DNA of 64,000 nucleotides, taken from contig NC_084931.1 in assembly GCF_958298935.1 (NCBI RefSeq), positions 21,603,334 to 21,667,333 of the forward strand, given 5' to 3'. This document shows positions 1 to 11,781 of this stretch, in pieces. Position 1 is the stretch's first letter, and every line of letters begins with the position of its first letter. Below the pieces are notes generated by a model, which made no database searches, was not told the DNA's origin, and saw only the letters and a list, made by a program, of their open reading frames with translations. This DNA is from Phragmites australis (Eukaryota; Streptophyta; Magnoliopsida; Poales; Poaceae). The position numbers and the translations under genes were made by a program.

Positions 1-2673
1 AGAGTGTGCTTGAGATACCTTAGAATGTGCTTCACCGCTTGGCGGTGAGACGTCCTCGGTGAAGCCTGGAAGCGAGCACACAAGCAAACGGCGAAGTGGA
101 TGTCGGGTCTTGTTACCGTCAGGTACAGAAGGGAGCCAATTATGCTCCTGTACTCCCGCTGGTCCACCTCCTCACCATCTTCATCGGGATCAAGCACTGT
201 CGAGGTAGCCATCGGTGACGCCAATGGCTTTGCATCGCTCATGTCAAACTTCTTCAGCAAATCCTTGGTGTACTTCGTCTGGTGGACGAATGTACCTTGT
301 TTGCATTGCTTGATTTGCAACCCAAAGAAGAAGTTGAGCTCACCCATCATCGACATCTCGAATTCCCTGCTCATAGTTTCTGCAAACTTGGCCACAAGTG
401 CATGAGAAGAGCCACCAAAAATGATCTCATCCACGTAAATCTGAACAAGTAAGAAATCATTGCCATGCCTAAAAGTGAACAAAGTTTTATCAGCTGACCC
501 CATCACATACCCATGCCCTAGCAAGAAAGACCTAAGCCTATCATACCAAGCCCTAGGTGCTTGTTTAAGCCCATACAAAGCTTTCTGAAGCTTGTATACT
601 CTATGTGGGTATTTGGGGTACTCAAAGCCTGGGGGTTGCTTGACATAGACCTCTTCCTCTATGAAGCCATTTAGAAAAGCACTCTTAACATCCATTTGAT
701 ACAACTTAAAACCTCGGGATGTCGCAAAAGTAAGAAGGATTCTAATGGCTTCTAGTCTAGCTACTGGTGCAAAGGTTTCTCCAAAGTCTATCCCCTCTAC
801 CTGAGTGAAACCCTGAGCCACTAGTCTAGTCTTGTTTCTCACTACAGACCCATCCTCCCCTTGTTTGTTTTTGAAAACCCATTTGGTGCCTATGGTGTGA
901 ACATTAGGGGGTGGCTCTACAAGGACCCAGACTTGGTTTCTCTCAAAGTTTTCAAGCTCTTCATGCATGGCATTGACCCAACTTGAATCAGATAAAGCAT
1001 GTCCAACATCATGGGGCTCAAAAGAAGCAACGAATGCAGAATCAGTAAAATGAGCATGAGAAACAGACTTGGACCTCGTTACCCTCGTCTCAAGATCTCT
1101 GATCATCATGTGTGGAAGGTGTCGCCGCTGAATGTGTTGAGGGGCCTCACGCCTAGAGGTGAACTCCCCCTCAACCTGTGTGGGTGCAGGCTCGAGAGCA
1201 GCCGAAGTGGAAGTAGAGGCTGTAGGACCCTCTGCTGGAGTAGAAGAAGCAGGAACAAACCTTGGAGCTGGTGTGGTCGAGGGAAGTAGTGGATCATCCT
1301 CGTCATCACCGAAAGCTGGAAGATCGCCATCTACAAAAATGCTCTCGCTCATCTCCTGATCACATGCATACTCAAAGGCAGAACTAGCACAGGGGGTTGA
1401 TTCATCAAAAGTCACATCACAGGATTCCATGATGGTGTTAGTGTCAAGATTATAAACCCTTTAAGAATGACCATGAAGAGAATACCCCAAGAAAATACTA
1501 TCGGAAGAACGCGACTCGAACTTGTCAAGATTGCCACGCTTTAGGATGAAGCAACGACAGCCGAAAATTCTCAAATGTGAAACCTTCGGCTTCCTCCCAA
1601 AGCGCAACTCATAAGAAGTCAAATTTAAGATCGAGCGCAAGAAAATCCGATTAGAGATGTAGCACGCTGTGCTAATGGCCTCAGCCCAAAACTTCCTAGG
1701 AGTCCTATGCTCATCGAGCATCGTCCTAGCCATCTCCACCAAAGTCCTGTTCTTTCTCTCAACCACGCCATTCTGCTGAGGAACGCGTGGGGCAGAAAAT
1801 TGATGTTCAATGCAAGGTTTAAGGCAAAAAGCATCAAAGAGATAGTTCTTGAACTCGGTGCCATTATCACTGCGAATTGCTTTCAATGCACCAGGAAGTT
1901 CTGTGAACAATCTCAAAGCTAAGCTCCGAAAGTGTGAAAATACTTCATCCTTGCTCACAAGAAAGAAGACCCAAGAGTAACGAGAGAAATCATCAACAAT
2001 GACAAGAACATACCACTTCCCACCCGCCGAACGAACATGAGAAGGACCAACAGTGTCCATATGGAGAAGTTCTCCCGATTGTTCAGTCATCACCAGATTG
2101 ACTGGTGGGTGAGGAGTGGCAACCATCTTGCCATGCCGACAAGGAGCACACACAAGGTTCTTCTCAAACTTGAGCTTGGGCAATCCTCGGATCAAGCCTA
2201 GGGCACTCAAACGAGTAAGCAAATCAAAGCTCATATGCCCTAGTCTTCTATGCCACATCCAAAGCTCAGAAGAAGGTTGAGCAAGTAAACACCGAGAAGA
2301 ACTAGAAAACTCAAAAAAATTAGCTCCAAAAACTCTCCCAACTCGAGAAATCTTGCAAATTAAAGCGCCAGAAGTATCAAGAACCCGAGAAGTATTGCGT
2401 TTGAAACGCACTTCCAAGTCCTCATCTAGCAACTGAGATACAGAGAGAAGATTGTATCCCAGATGCTCCACCAAAGCCACATCTTTAAGAGTGAAACTCT
2501 CATTCACCCTTATCATACCTTTGGCTTTCACCCTTCCTTTCCGATCATCCCCGAATGTGATATACTCGTGTCACTTCACAGGAGTGAGGCTGGAGAACCA
2601 TGATGAATCTCCGGTCATGTGGCGCGAACAACTAGAGTCGATGAGCCACTTGTTCTCCAGGCCTCCGCCTGCC
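1..2673 (-). pseudogene. Copia pol (protease, integrase, reverse transcriptase), degenerate and partial
   Basis: The start of pol shows a protease motif DSSCSRHMTG (usual form DSGCSRHMTG). An open stretch 2531-1461 (356 aa) holds the GAG-pre-integrase motif (WHRRLGH, then CAPC) and the integrase core, with MDTVG, RSDNGTEF and the QQNGVVERKNRTL block carrying the catalytic Asp, Asp and Glu. After a stop at about 1460 the frame continues into [18 protein letters not shown] at about 530-590 and the catalytic box at 426-437, read as YVDE instead of YVDD. The reading runs off base 1 at ILRYLKHT, just before RNase H. Stops near 2563 and 1460 break the frame. Confidence 0.85.
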
Positions 2674-2675
2674 AT

Positions 2676-5112
2676 CTACACATGAGAAGAATAGAAGGTG
2701 GATGGCTCAGTACTGGGGTTAGTCAAAAACCTCCTAGGAATCCAGTACTGGGTCATCCGTCCTGAAGCAGAAATAGTAGGTAACTCAACACCAACACGTT
2801 GGGGGCGAGTACCACGATGAGGAAAACGTGGTCCGTCAAAGCGCTTGGACTCAAAGCCTCTTATACGAGGACCAAAACCATATGAGTTATGGTAAAATCC
2901 ACGCCGGGCAACACCTTTAGGAAAAGACTGAAAAGCGCTAGGGACTCGTGAGTGGAAGCGAGGAAAAGACTCATGTACATCAACAGAGGGGCGGTACATG
3001 TCCCGGGTGCTCCATTCCCACTCACGCCGCTCATCTCTCCTACGGCGAAAACAAAACCCAACCAAGTGACCATCTCTCTGGCAGTAGGTGCAGTGGTAGC
3101 GTCTCTTGGGAACTCGATTGTCGGTCACTCGGGGCTCTCTTACAGACCCTCTCATCTTAGGTTGTGGAGCTCTCTTGGATTGTGGTGCGGGCTTCTTCTT
3201 TGTGGGTTGTGGAATTGGTTTCTTGATGGGTTGTGGTGTGGTATTAATTTTGGACTTCTCAGCATCTAGGGTAGTAGGTGTGGTGAACACAGTCTTACTC
3301 TCCCTATTGTAAGCCACTCTCTCAAAACCCAACCCAAGAGCTAGACCCGCCTTGTCAGCACACATCTTGGTATTGTCTAAGATCAAATTCATTTTCCCTT
3401 TGCCCTCTGAACACTTCTCCACCAGAGAAAGGAGATACTCATTCTCAGTCAGAAGCTTTTGAACTTGCCCTCTAACCCAGCTGAGTTTGTCCTGAAAGAT
3501 GGTGCAGGTGGAACAATTCGGCTGCACATCCTTAGAACTCCCAGCACTCTCCAATCTAGACTCTAGCTCCTTCAGGCGCTTGTCTTTCAGATCAACATCC
3601 TTTGCAAGCAAAGGGCAATCTATACAAGCACCTAAGAGAGTAGACTTAGACTCCTCCTCAAGGAGCTTCTTCTCGGCACTCTCAAGCCGACTGGCGACTT
3701 GAGCATGCACATTACGAAGCTCGGCAAGTTTAGCCATGACAATCAGGCAACTCTCACACTCCTCAACATCCGGTCTAGACCTAAGTAATGCAAGTTCAGC
3801 AGAGGCAGATTCATACTTAGGCCTAAGATCCTTCAACTCACGCACAGCTTTCTTAAGTAACCTATCCTGGCTAACGAGAGCATCATTCAAAGTATCTACT
3901 TGGATGGAAAGTTGATCGTAGGAAGGCAATACCTCAGAGGGATCCAGCTCGGGGTCGCTGTAGTCATTGTGGTCATCCGCCATGAAGCAGAGGCCGGTGA
4001 AGTCCTTGGCCTTCTTCTTGTTCTTTGCTTGCGGTTCATCCTCCTCCGAGCTATCCTCCTCGCTAGAAGAAGTGTCGATGTCACTGAGAGCCGCCACGAA
4101 CGCTCTAGAAGCCGCCTTGGCCGCCTTCTTGGCCATCTTGTCGCGGTTCTTCTTGAAGAAGGGCTTCTTGTTCTTCTTCTTGTGCTTGTTGTAGTCGTGG
4201 TCGCCGTCCTCCCTCTTCTTGAGCTTGGGGCAGTCCGCCTTGAAGTGGGTAGTGTCACCACACTCAAAGCAGGCATGAGAACCACCCCTCCTTCGGTCTC
4301 GGTGGTTGTTGTAGAAGCGGGTGAACTTTTTCACAATCAGCGCAAGGTCTTCATCATCCAGCGCGTCCACCTGCTCCTCTGTAACAGAAACCAAGGAAGA
4401 CAAAGCAAATCCACTCGATGAAGTGTTAGCACAAGAAAATCCAGCTGCAAACTGATTGCCACCACCAGATCCGGAAACCAACGCCATGTTCTGAGACAGG
4501 GGGTTTTCGAGACTAATTTGAACCGCCTTGGCTATCTCGATGGACTTGAGCTTGCTGAAGAGCTCATCACAAGTCAACATGTCGTAACTTGGAGACTCTT
4601 CAATGCTCGAGATCTTCACTTCCCATATGCTACGGTCAAGAGCATAGAGAAGCTTGATCGCTCTCTCGTGGTCAGAATAGGGCAAAACACCAGTTGATCG
4701 AAGATTGCTAACAATCCCATCAAAGCGAGCAAACATTGCATCCAAAGACTCTCCGGGGCCTTGCACAAACATTTGGTATTCTTGGTTGTATGTGCTTTGG
4801 CGTCTGGCCTTAATCTGATTAGTGCCTTCATGAAAGACTCAGAGTAGACCAGATCTCCCGGGCTGTACGGAGGTGCTGAATCCTATCAAACTCATTCCGA
4901 CTCAGGCTTGTGAACAAAATATTTCTGGCCTTATTGTTGGCCTCATACTATTCGATTTGAACCTGAGTCGTGCGAGCAGCAGGGATCTCATAGTTGGAAT
5001 CAACTATTTCCCATATTGCACTTCCTTGGCTTAGAAGATAAGCCTCCATGCGCACCTTCCAGTACGAAAAATCACGGCCATCAAACAGGAGAATCTTCCC
5101 ACTTCTCTCCAT
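2676..5112 (-). pseudogene. Copia gag polyprotein, degenerate
   Basis: Translation begins at the ATG on 5112-5110 (MERSGKILLFDGRDF, the usual start of Sirevirus-type gag). It meets an in-frame stop near 4945 and shifts frame near 4830, after which 698 codons are open to 2676. The open part contains a UBN2-like capsid region (QMFVQGPGESLDAMF), a CCHC zinc knuckle (CFECGDTTHFKADCP), basic Lys-rich and acidic Ser/Glu stretches, a long Glu/Leu-rich coiled-coil-like middle and a second cysteine motif (CTYCQRDGHLVGFC). Long gags of this kind are typical of Sireviruses. It should package element RNA but is broken here. Confidence 0.85.
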
Positions 5113-5160
5113 GTCGCCTACGGATCACAAAACCAGTTAAGGTCAACAAGTGATCAAACC

Positions 5161-5173
5161 GGCTCTGATACCA
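5161..5173 (-). other. Primer-binding site complementary to initiator tRNA-Met
   Basis: On the minus strand this reads TGGTATCAGAGCC, the standard plant copia primer-binding site that pairs with the 3' end of initiator tRNA-Met. It sits two bases inside the LTR edge at 5176, which fixes the orientation of the element and the inner LTR boundary. Confidence 0.9.
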
Positions 5174-5175
5174 AT

Positions 5176-6779
5176 TGTAGGAACGAGAATGGCGACTAGA
5201 GGGGGGGGTGAATAGGCGTCTCGACAAATTTCTTTTGAAATAGATGGCCTTTTCCTATTTCTCACCCAACGCACCTCAAAACGCTCAAGTGGAAGCAAAA
5301 GAATTAAATAGACAAAGCAAGAAGACTACGTCCATGGCAACATGACTCCACGGATGGAATATGAACCATAGGTTCCATTCAGGACCATTCCATGTGTCTT
5401 TGTGCACAAAAACTCGTAACTTCCAAAGAAACTAGATAAGATGGACACCGGACAAGGTTATCCTCCAAGATGATAGTCTAGTGGCAAGGGGACTTAAGAC
5501 CCGCTCAAATACATGAGTATGTGAGTATTTAAGCTACTAGCATCAAGAAAAATAACCCTGCAAAGGTGAAATATTGCAGCTAAAAGAAAAAGATCACCGG
5601 GCAAGAAACCTCTCCAAGTTGATGATCTAGAGGCAAGGGTACTCAAGACCCATGAGTATACGCTCGTATGTGAGTTTTTATACCTCTAGCAACAAGAAAA
5701 ATGATCTCACAAGGTGCTGAAATTTCAGCCCAAAAGCCAAAACGAAAATCAAAACCAAAAATCGAAAAACTTGCAAACTTGCAAGGGAACCAATAGAGGG
5801 AAACTAGAAGGAGGGGAATTCAAGCATATGCAAAAATATAAACTTAATTACTCAAAGAGGTCAGACCCATTTTAGGCGGATTACAAAGATTTATCTCTCA
5901 AAACTCTCACCTATTACATAGGCTAAGCACTCATCCTTCTCTCCTCTAAAAACCTAGCTCTAAGGCTCTCAAATGAGTGGCACAAGGGGGCTCAAGTGGC
6001 TGGTTCAAAGCTCTCTCTAGCCCTACCCCTCTATTTATAGGCCTAGGAAACTTGGTCCTTAAGTTTCCTAGCTTTTTCCCAAAATACCCCTATCTTGTAG
6101 TGCATTTCTACCTACCATCGAGGGCATTTTGGTCCATTTTCTTCTCCATTCATCGGACGGCCGCGGCGTCTTCACGACTTAGCTTCGCCTCGACGCAATC
6201 TTCGCGATGGTGCCACATACTCATACAGTCCTCCCACGGTTTTGAGGCCAAACCGCGAAACCGCCTGCACGCTTCTCAAAGCGTGACTCACCGCCTTGCT
6301 TACACCTTAAGCAAGCGCTTCGATGTCGACGCGTGTACTCTGTCATGCGATCCTGACCGCCGGCAAGTCTCTCCTGCTCCCGATCCCTCGGGCGGCCTTG
6401 TCACTTGCACCGGCTTCCCTTTCGCTTGACTTTGTCAACACGCCGTCTCCATCCGCCTTCAATGCTTTGCTTGACATCCACGTGTTCAGCTAGGATCACC
6501 CTTGACTCCGCCCCGCCTCCTTGACCGTCTGGCACCAAGCACTCCGCATGGCCCCGATCATCCCGCCGTCGACCGCCAAGTTGCATCCATCACCTACACA
6601 CCATGAGACAAGCAAACACATATCTCCAACTCCAATTCCAATTAATCCATAATCAATATGCTAAAATGAAATCTCAAATCAATTCAAATCACATCAAAAC
6701 TCATGCAAAACCGAAGATCATCAAACCAAATAAATGACAATGTCAATCACTCATCACAAGAAAACCAATGCACATTACA
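5176..6779 (-). repeat. 5' LTR of the Sirevirus-like element
   Basis: The inner edge is fixed by the adjacent primer site. On the plus strand the LTR begins TGTAGGAACG and shows the 'ctagaggggggggtgaata' motif shared with other Sirevirus-like LTRs. The outer edge is placed at ...CATTACA (6779) because the minus strand then starts TGTAATGTGC, an LTR-like TG start. About 1.6 kb fits the family. The outer edge is an inference, since the partner LTR is not in the window. Confidence 0.65.
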
Positions 6780-7115
6780 AACTTGTTTCTCAGAGACCGT
6801 ATGAAGGTGGTGGTGGAGCACTGCGTGTGTGGGGATGTTGTTTGGGTGAAATTGGGATTGAGGCCACTTATGTGGCATTGAATTCATTTTTAATGAAAAC
6901 TTAAGAGCCTAATTATTGTCTCTAACTTCATGTTTTGTTAATATAGATATTGGATGTGAATATATTATCTTTGGCATCATGGTCTAATCTTTCGTGTGAA
7001 GTAAAATTGATATCGTTTGTCAAATTTAGAAATGATTCCTGCCATGTGTGTTTCCGTTGCATCGTTACTAGTACACGGATAAAAAATGACTTACATCTTG
7101 AGACGGGAAAAGTAC
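6780..7115. other. AT-rich flank, no gene seen
   Basis: The stretch contains no recognisable coding exon, RNA gene or repeat boundary. It separates the Sirevirus LTR from the MITE. Confidence 0.5.
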
Positions 7116-7370
7116 GGGCCCTGTTTGGATGTCATAGTATATAAAAACTATGGTATTAAAAAATTACAGTTTTATAAAAACCACGGTTTAAAAAAAGAGA
7201 TCCTAGGTGGAGTTTCCAAAACGATCATAGTTTTGGCAATACTATGATTTTCAAAACTACAAGGTTTGTTATATTCAAACACCTCAAAGGTTTTCAAACC
7301 AAAGTATTTTACAAAATCATAGCATTTTTTTTTCCAAAACTCCATCAAGACTTTGTATACAAACAGGGCC
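7116..7370. mobile_element. MITE-like element
   Basis: The ends are inverted repeats: GGCCCTGTTTG at the left and its reverse complement CAAACAGGGCC at the right. The about 255-bp interior is AT-rich and largely self-complementary, with actatg/catagt blocks repeated in both orientations. There is no coding capacity. The 'GGCCCTGTTTG' tip is common among grass MITEs. No clear target duplication is visible, so the superfamily is left open. Confidence 0.7.
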
Positions 7371-7675
7371 TAAGATCACTTGTGACTGAAATTTTTGTAA
7401 ATCTCAGTCGGTCAATCCTGCTGGATTGATACCGTCACGCCGGCTTCACGTTTTTGCTGAATTTCAGACAATTCCTGGCCTATGGCACCCCATGTGTTGT
7501 AACTGTAAAAAAACGTTTTTCGGATTTTATGAATTTAAAACGTGTAAATAACGCCTCAATCACCCAACCGAGGCACATGTATGTAATTTTATTTCACCGA
7601 CATGTGGGTTCCATATATGGCTTTAATGGACAAATGTTCTCTGGTGCGATGGGAATGGTGGTTCGGGACGCTTTT
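7371..7675. other. Unannotated flank left of the MULE
   Basis: No gene is visible. This is the sequence into which the MULE inserted; its last ten bases form the left target duplication. Confidence 0.5.
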
Positions 7676-7685
7676 GGCTTTAGAG
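7676..7685. repeat. Target site duplication of the MULE, left copy
   Basis: GGCTTTAGAG here is repeated exactly at 16319-16328, immediately outside the other inverted repeat. Mutator-like elements make duplications of 8-10 bp, so this fixes both ends of the element. Confidence 0.93.
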
Positions 7686-7928
7686 GGCAAAAATTCGATT
7701 TTGTACAACATACGTGACCGTATTTGCTTAAATGGACAACTATTTTTCGTATTTACAATTTTAGCACATGTATTCGGCACACGGTGTGCCAAAAATGATT
7801 TTTCGGTACACGGTGTGCCGAAAATGACTGTATTCGGCACACCGTGTGCCGAATACAACCAAAAAGCATATTCGGCACACGGTGTGCCGAATACAGTTGG
7901 TATTCGGCACACCGTGTGCCGAAATACC
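7686..7928 (+). repeat. Left terminal inverted repeat of the MULE with palindrome array
   Basis: The first about 90 bp match the reverse complement of the right end almost base for base. After this come five copies of a 21-bp palindrome (arms TTCGGCACAC and GTGTGCCGAA around one base) separated by short spacers. The repeat is 243 bp against 304 bp on the right: two palindrome units are missing here, and the second unit (7802-7822) has a TACAC left arm and a GTGTGCC right arm, the expected product of a deletion between two units. Confidence 0.92.
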
Positions 7929-8091
7929 CTTTTGTCACGTCAAGTCACGTCGTTCTTTTTACTTTTCTCTTTTCTTTTCTTTTTGCTTTTGTCCTTTTGT
8001 GCCCACGATTTTTGGCCGGCTGCAGCCAACTGCATGGCGCATGTGCTCACCCATGTGTTGTTGTCTCCTCGGTGAGGCTTTAAATGGAGAG

Positions 8092-8157
8092 AGCAAGGAG
8101 GCATCAGCGAGCAGAGAAGAGCAAGGAGGCATCAGCGAGCAGAGAAGAGCAAGGAGG
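8092..8157 (+). repeat. 28-bp tandem repeat in the MULE leader
   Basis: Two full copies and part of a third of a purine-rich 28-bp unit beginning AGCAAGGAGGCATCAGCGAG. It lies in the likely 5' untranslated region of the transposase gene, downstream of a TTTAAAT box near 8080. Confidence 0.85.
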
Positions 8158-8262
8158 AGAACAGGGAGAGGAGAGCAGAGAGGAGAGAAGAGCAGAGCAA
8201 CAAATTAGTGTGAGCAGTCGAGCCCGAAGAGCTGCGGTGCAGCAGGACAGCCTTCCTTAGTA

Positions 8263-9010
8263 GTAAGTACTTATATTTATTTGAATCATAGATTATGTAT
8301 GTACTTATATTTAGATTAGAAAATATAGTTATAGCATGTAGATATTAAGTTGCTAAAATAGAGTAGGTGTAAGATTTGCATATTCTATGATCTTGTAATA
8401 ATAGATGGTACTATAGTGTAATAGTAATCGTAATATTTAGATTAGAAAATGTAATTAGAGCAAGTGAACAGTTCGAATAAATTGGATAAACGATATTAAG
8501 TTGGTAAAGTAGAGTAGGTATACTATTTGTATATTCTATTATCTCGCAACAGAAGCAACTATAGTGTAACATTAACTATAATACTTAGAATAAAAAATGT
8601 AATTAGAGCAAATATAGTATTTATTCTGCTCGAATACATTGGATAAGTAATATTAAGTTGGAAAAACAGAGTAGGTACAATATTTGCATATTTTATGATC
8701 GCACAATAAAAGCAACTATAGTGTAATATTAATCGTAATATTTAGATTACAAAATGTAATTAGAGCAAGTAGATCGTTCAAATCATTTAGATAAACGATA
8801 TTAAGTTGGTAAAATAGAGTAGGTATACTATTTGTATATTCTATTATCTCGCAACAGAAGCAACTATAGTGTAACATTAACTGTAATACTTAGAATAAAA
8901 AAAGGAATTACAGCAAGTATAGTATTTATTCCGTGCTAATGCATTAGCTAAAATAGAGTACGTATGTAACATACATCTAATTAGTTATTTGGTCATTTAT
9001 GTTTGTTTAG
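8263..9010 (+). other. 5' UTR intron of the transposase gene, built of about 150-bp tandem repeats
   Basis: A consensus donor (GTAAGT at 8263) and acceptor (TTTGTTTAG ending 9010) frame a 748-bp AT-rich intron ten bases before the transposase ATG. From about 8330 to 8945 it consists of four diverged copies of a 150-156-bp unit, recognisable by the phrase 'gatattaagttg' near 8341, 8492, 8648 and 8798. Copies two and four are most alike, pointing to a two-unit higher-order repeat. The splice sites are predictions from sequence only. Confidence 0.65.
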
Positions 9011-9020
9011 CAGAGACGCT

Positions 9021-11616
9021 ATGACTATCCATATTTATTATGGAGAACGTCCCGCTGTTTTGCATGGGAGACTCGTGTCCATTCAGAACTGCCAGCACGT
9101 AGAGAGTACGGTTGAGCTACCAATTGATCTAAAAGGCTTACAAACACATGTTATGAGCCTTTTGTGTCTAGACCAGCAGTCCTACAATGTTATCCAAGAG
9201 GGTGTTAGGCCACGGCCTATACCAAACAGCTCGCTCATTGTCCATACGTTGTTCGATTTGAGAACGAACAACGCTTGGGCCTTGTACTCACGTAAGGCAT
9301 TAGAGGAGAACTTTGAAATGGGAGTGTACGTAACCATAGTATCACGACCGGTGCATGGTGAAGAGGTGGCTACTGTGGAAGGATTAGACCATAATGTGAT
9401 GCATGATGAGGCGGGAGGGAATGTCGGGGAGGGCACTTCGGGTACGGATGGACCCGAAGTGGACCATGGTGAGGTAGATGCACAATGCATGGAGGATGAA
9501 GCCGGTGGTAGTGGCGACGAAGAAGGTGCTGACAATGATGACCCGGTGCCGGCGATCCAGTACTTTCATGGTGCTGGGCTGCTAAATTGTACCATCAGTG
9601 AGTATAACACCCTATCTAATTGGGGATATCAGAATAGCGACATCCAGGTGGGGCAACGGTTTCGGAACAGGGAAGAGGTCATCCACTTTATCAGTAACTA
9701 TGCTGTAATCACAAGAAGGGACCACAAGTGTGCCCGATCTAACCATACAGAGTATGAGGTTAGGTGTACGAAGCATCCGACTTGTCCTTACTTCGTACGA
9801 GCCCATAAGCCAAAGCACGAGAACTATTTTGTGCTGAGTAGACACACCCCACATACATGCAGCGAAGAGGCTATTAGGAATGTGAGCCACGCGGTTGATG
9901 CGAGGTTCATAGCCCAACTACTCATCACCCTTGTTGGCACAAACATATGTTTGTCGCCAAAATCCATTATGGAGGAGGTGCAGACTAAGACGGGTATGCT
10001 GATCAATTACCACACCGCGTGGCGAGCAAAGCAGAAAGCATTGAAGATGTTGTTTGGAAGTTTCGAAGATTCGTACCACTACGCACCGAGGCTGATGCAG
10101 AAGATTGCTATGACCAACCCCGGGACCCAGTGGGCCATGGCGGATGAGCCGATCAGGCTGGATGATGGGTCATACAGCAACACTGATCAATACCTCATTA
10201 GGTTTTTCTGGTCCTTTGGCCAATGCATCGAAGCTTTCAGGCATTGCAAACCGGTGGTATGTGTGGATGCCACATTTCTTAGTGGCAAGTACCATGGTAA
10301 CCTAATGACAGCGATGGCGGCGGATGCAAACAATCAGATAATTCCTCTCGCTTATGCATTGGTTGAGAGTGAGAACAATGATAGTTGGTTGTGGTTCCTT
10401 ACCTTGGTGAGGACACGTGTGGTCGGTAATAGGGAACGAGTCTGCATCATATCAGACCGCAATAAGGGCCTCTTGCATGCATTGGATGTGCTGCATGCCA
10501 GCACAACCCCTCCATTGCGTGGCCTGATGTGGAGAGAAGATGGTGCATGCGACACTTAGGTGCGAACCTTTACTCAAGGTATCACAACAAGGGTCTTGTG
10601 AAGAGGTTCAAAGGGTTATGTCTTCAGAACCAGCAGGCGAAGTTCAACGAGATATGGCGAGAGTTAAATGAGACCACTCGTAAGATGATGGCACAGCAAG
10701 AAGCACAGGAGGACCATCTACGGACGCAAATGGTGGGGAGCCAAACCATCATTAGTCGTTCGCGTGGTACGTTTAGCCAGTGGATAGCGGGAAAGCCGGC
10801 GGAGCGTTGGGCCCTATTCCATGATACTCACGGTTCCAGGTGAGAACATAGCGTTTTAAAGATCGTAATTTCCTTTTGGTTACGCAAAAAATTGTATCTA
10901 AAATTGTTGTATCTTATAATAGGTATACGATTATGACAACGAACATAGCTGAGGCATTCAACAATGTCCTAAAGGGTGTACGCGGCCTCCCATTGTGTGC
11001 CATAATTGAGCTCACATTCTATAGGACGGCTGACTACTTTCGAGACCGTGGTATAGCTGCAATGGAGTGCAGCACGCGGTTCGCACATAAGGTGGAGGAA
11101 ATCCTATCCAGAAGGAGGAGTAAGGCACACTTTCATCGGACTAGGATCTACGACCGGACCAATAATGAATTTGAGGTCATGTGTCGTCGTCGGTACACTT
11201 CTGGATACAGTGCGGGTGACACCGTGCAACAATGTCAAATTGGTCCTCACGAGGTGAAGTGCACATGCAATAAGCCAAAGCTACATCATATCCCGTGCTC
11301 CCATATCTTGGCCGCTTGCAGGGACATGGGCGGGAACGACGGATCACAATACGTATCACCCTATTTCACGATCGATGCACTGAGGAGCACATGGCTTCCA
11401 AAGATGCGTTCATTTAACATCGGATCCAGCTACAAAGCAATCGAGGGGCCTAAGTGGGTACCTTATCCCAGGGCCAGACGCACGGATCCTGGAAGGCCTA
11501 GAGCCACGAGGCTTCAGGGTGACATGGATGCAGCAGATGCTGTTGATGGACTACGTAGGTGCAAAATATGCAAGCAATCCGGCCATGACAGGAGGACTTG
11601 TCCGACCCGACGGTAA
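9021..11616 (+). CDS. MURA/MuDR-type MULE transposase (one frameshift)
   Basis: This transposase cuts and inserts its element by binding the terminal inverted repeats. Exon 1 is 9021-10839, an 83-bp intron (donor GTGAGA, acceptor TAATAG) follows, and exon 2 is 10923-11616; about 837 aa. The order is an N-terminal region, a MuDR/FAR1-like zinc-binding DNA-binding domain (residues about 215-300), and the DDE core: Asp in VCVDATFLSG (about 416), Asp in IISDRNKGLL (about 479) and Glu in TNIAEAFNNV (about 617). A SWIM finger CTC...CSH follows (about 720), then a CCHC knuckle CKICKQSGHDRRTC (about 820). The ATG at 9021 follows the intron acceptor. A net one-base loss at 10518-10519 shifts frame between TTPPL and WPDVERRW, so the product would truncate unless this is a sequencing error. 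Confidence 0.9.
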
Positions 11617-11781
11617 ACTATTAGGCTACGATCGAATTGGATTGTATTAGCTTTGGTGCTAGTGAGTTTGTTATATGAAGTATGTTGGAAACATGGATTG
11701 TATTGTAATTTGTTATGAACGTATTAGGTGTTGTACCCATTTTGTAATAGCTATTATCTTACTTTATTTTATAATTGAACC

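Larger units (their letters stand above)
1..6779 (-). mobile_element. Ty1/copia LTR retrotransposon, Sirevirus-like, truncated by window start
   Basis: The element reads right to left: LTR (5176-6779), primer site (5161-5173), gag (about 5112-2676), then pol with protease, integrase and reverse transcriptase to base 1. The copia order (integrase before RT), a long gag with zinc knuckle and coiled-coil-like stretches, and an LTR edge carrying the C-rich 'attcacccccc' type motif are Sirevirus traits. RNase H and the second LTR lie outside the window. At least four premature stops or frameshifts make this copy non-autonomous. Lineage is inferred from motifs, not from a tree. Confidence 0.88.

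Noticed and set aside
3896..4421. Open frames opposite or overlapping gag
   Set aside because: Arg/Leu-rich shadows of the real gag frame.
7773..7925. Regularly spaced palindromic repeats resembling a CRISPR array
   Set aside because: The genome is a plant, spacers are only about 9-12 bp and not unique, and the array lies inside a transposon inverted repeat.
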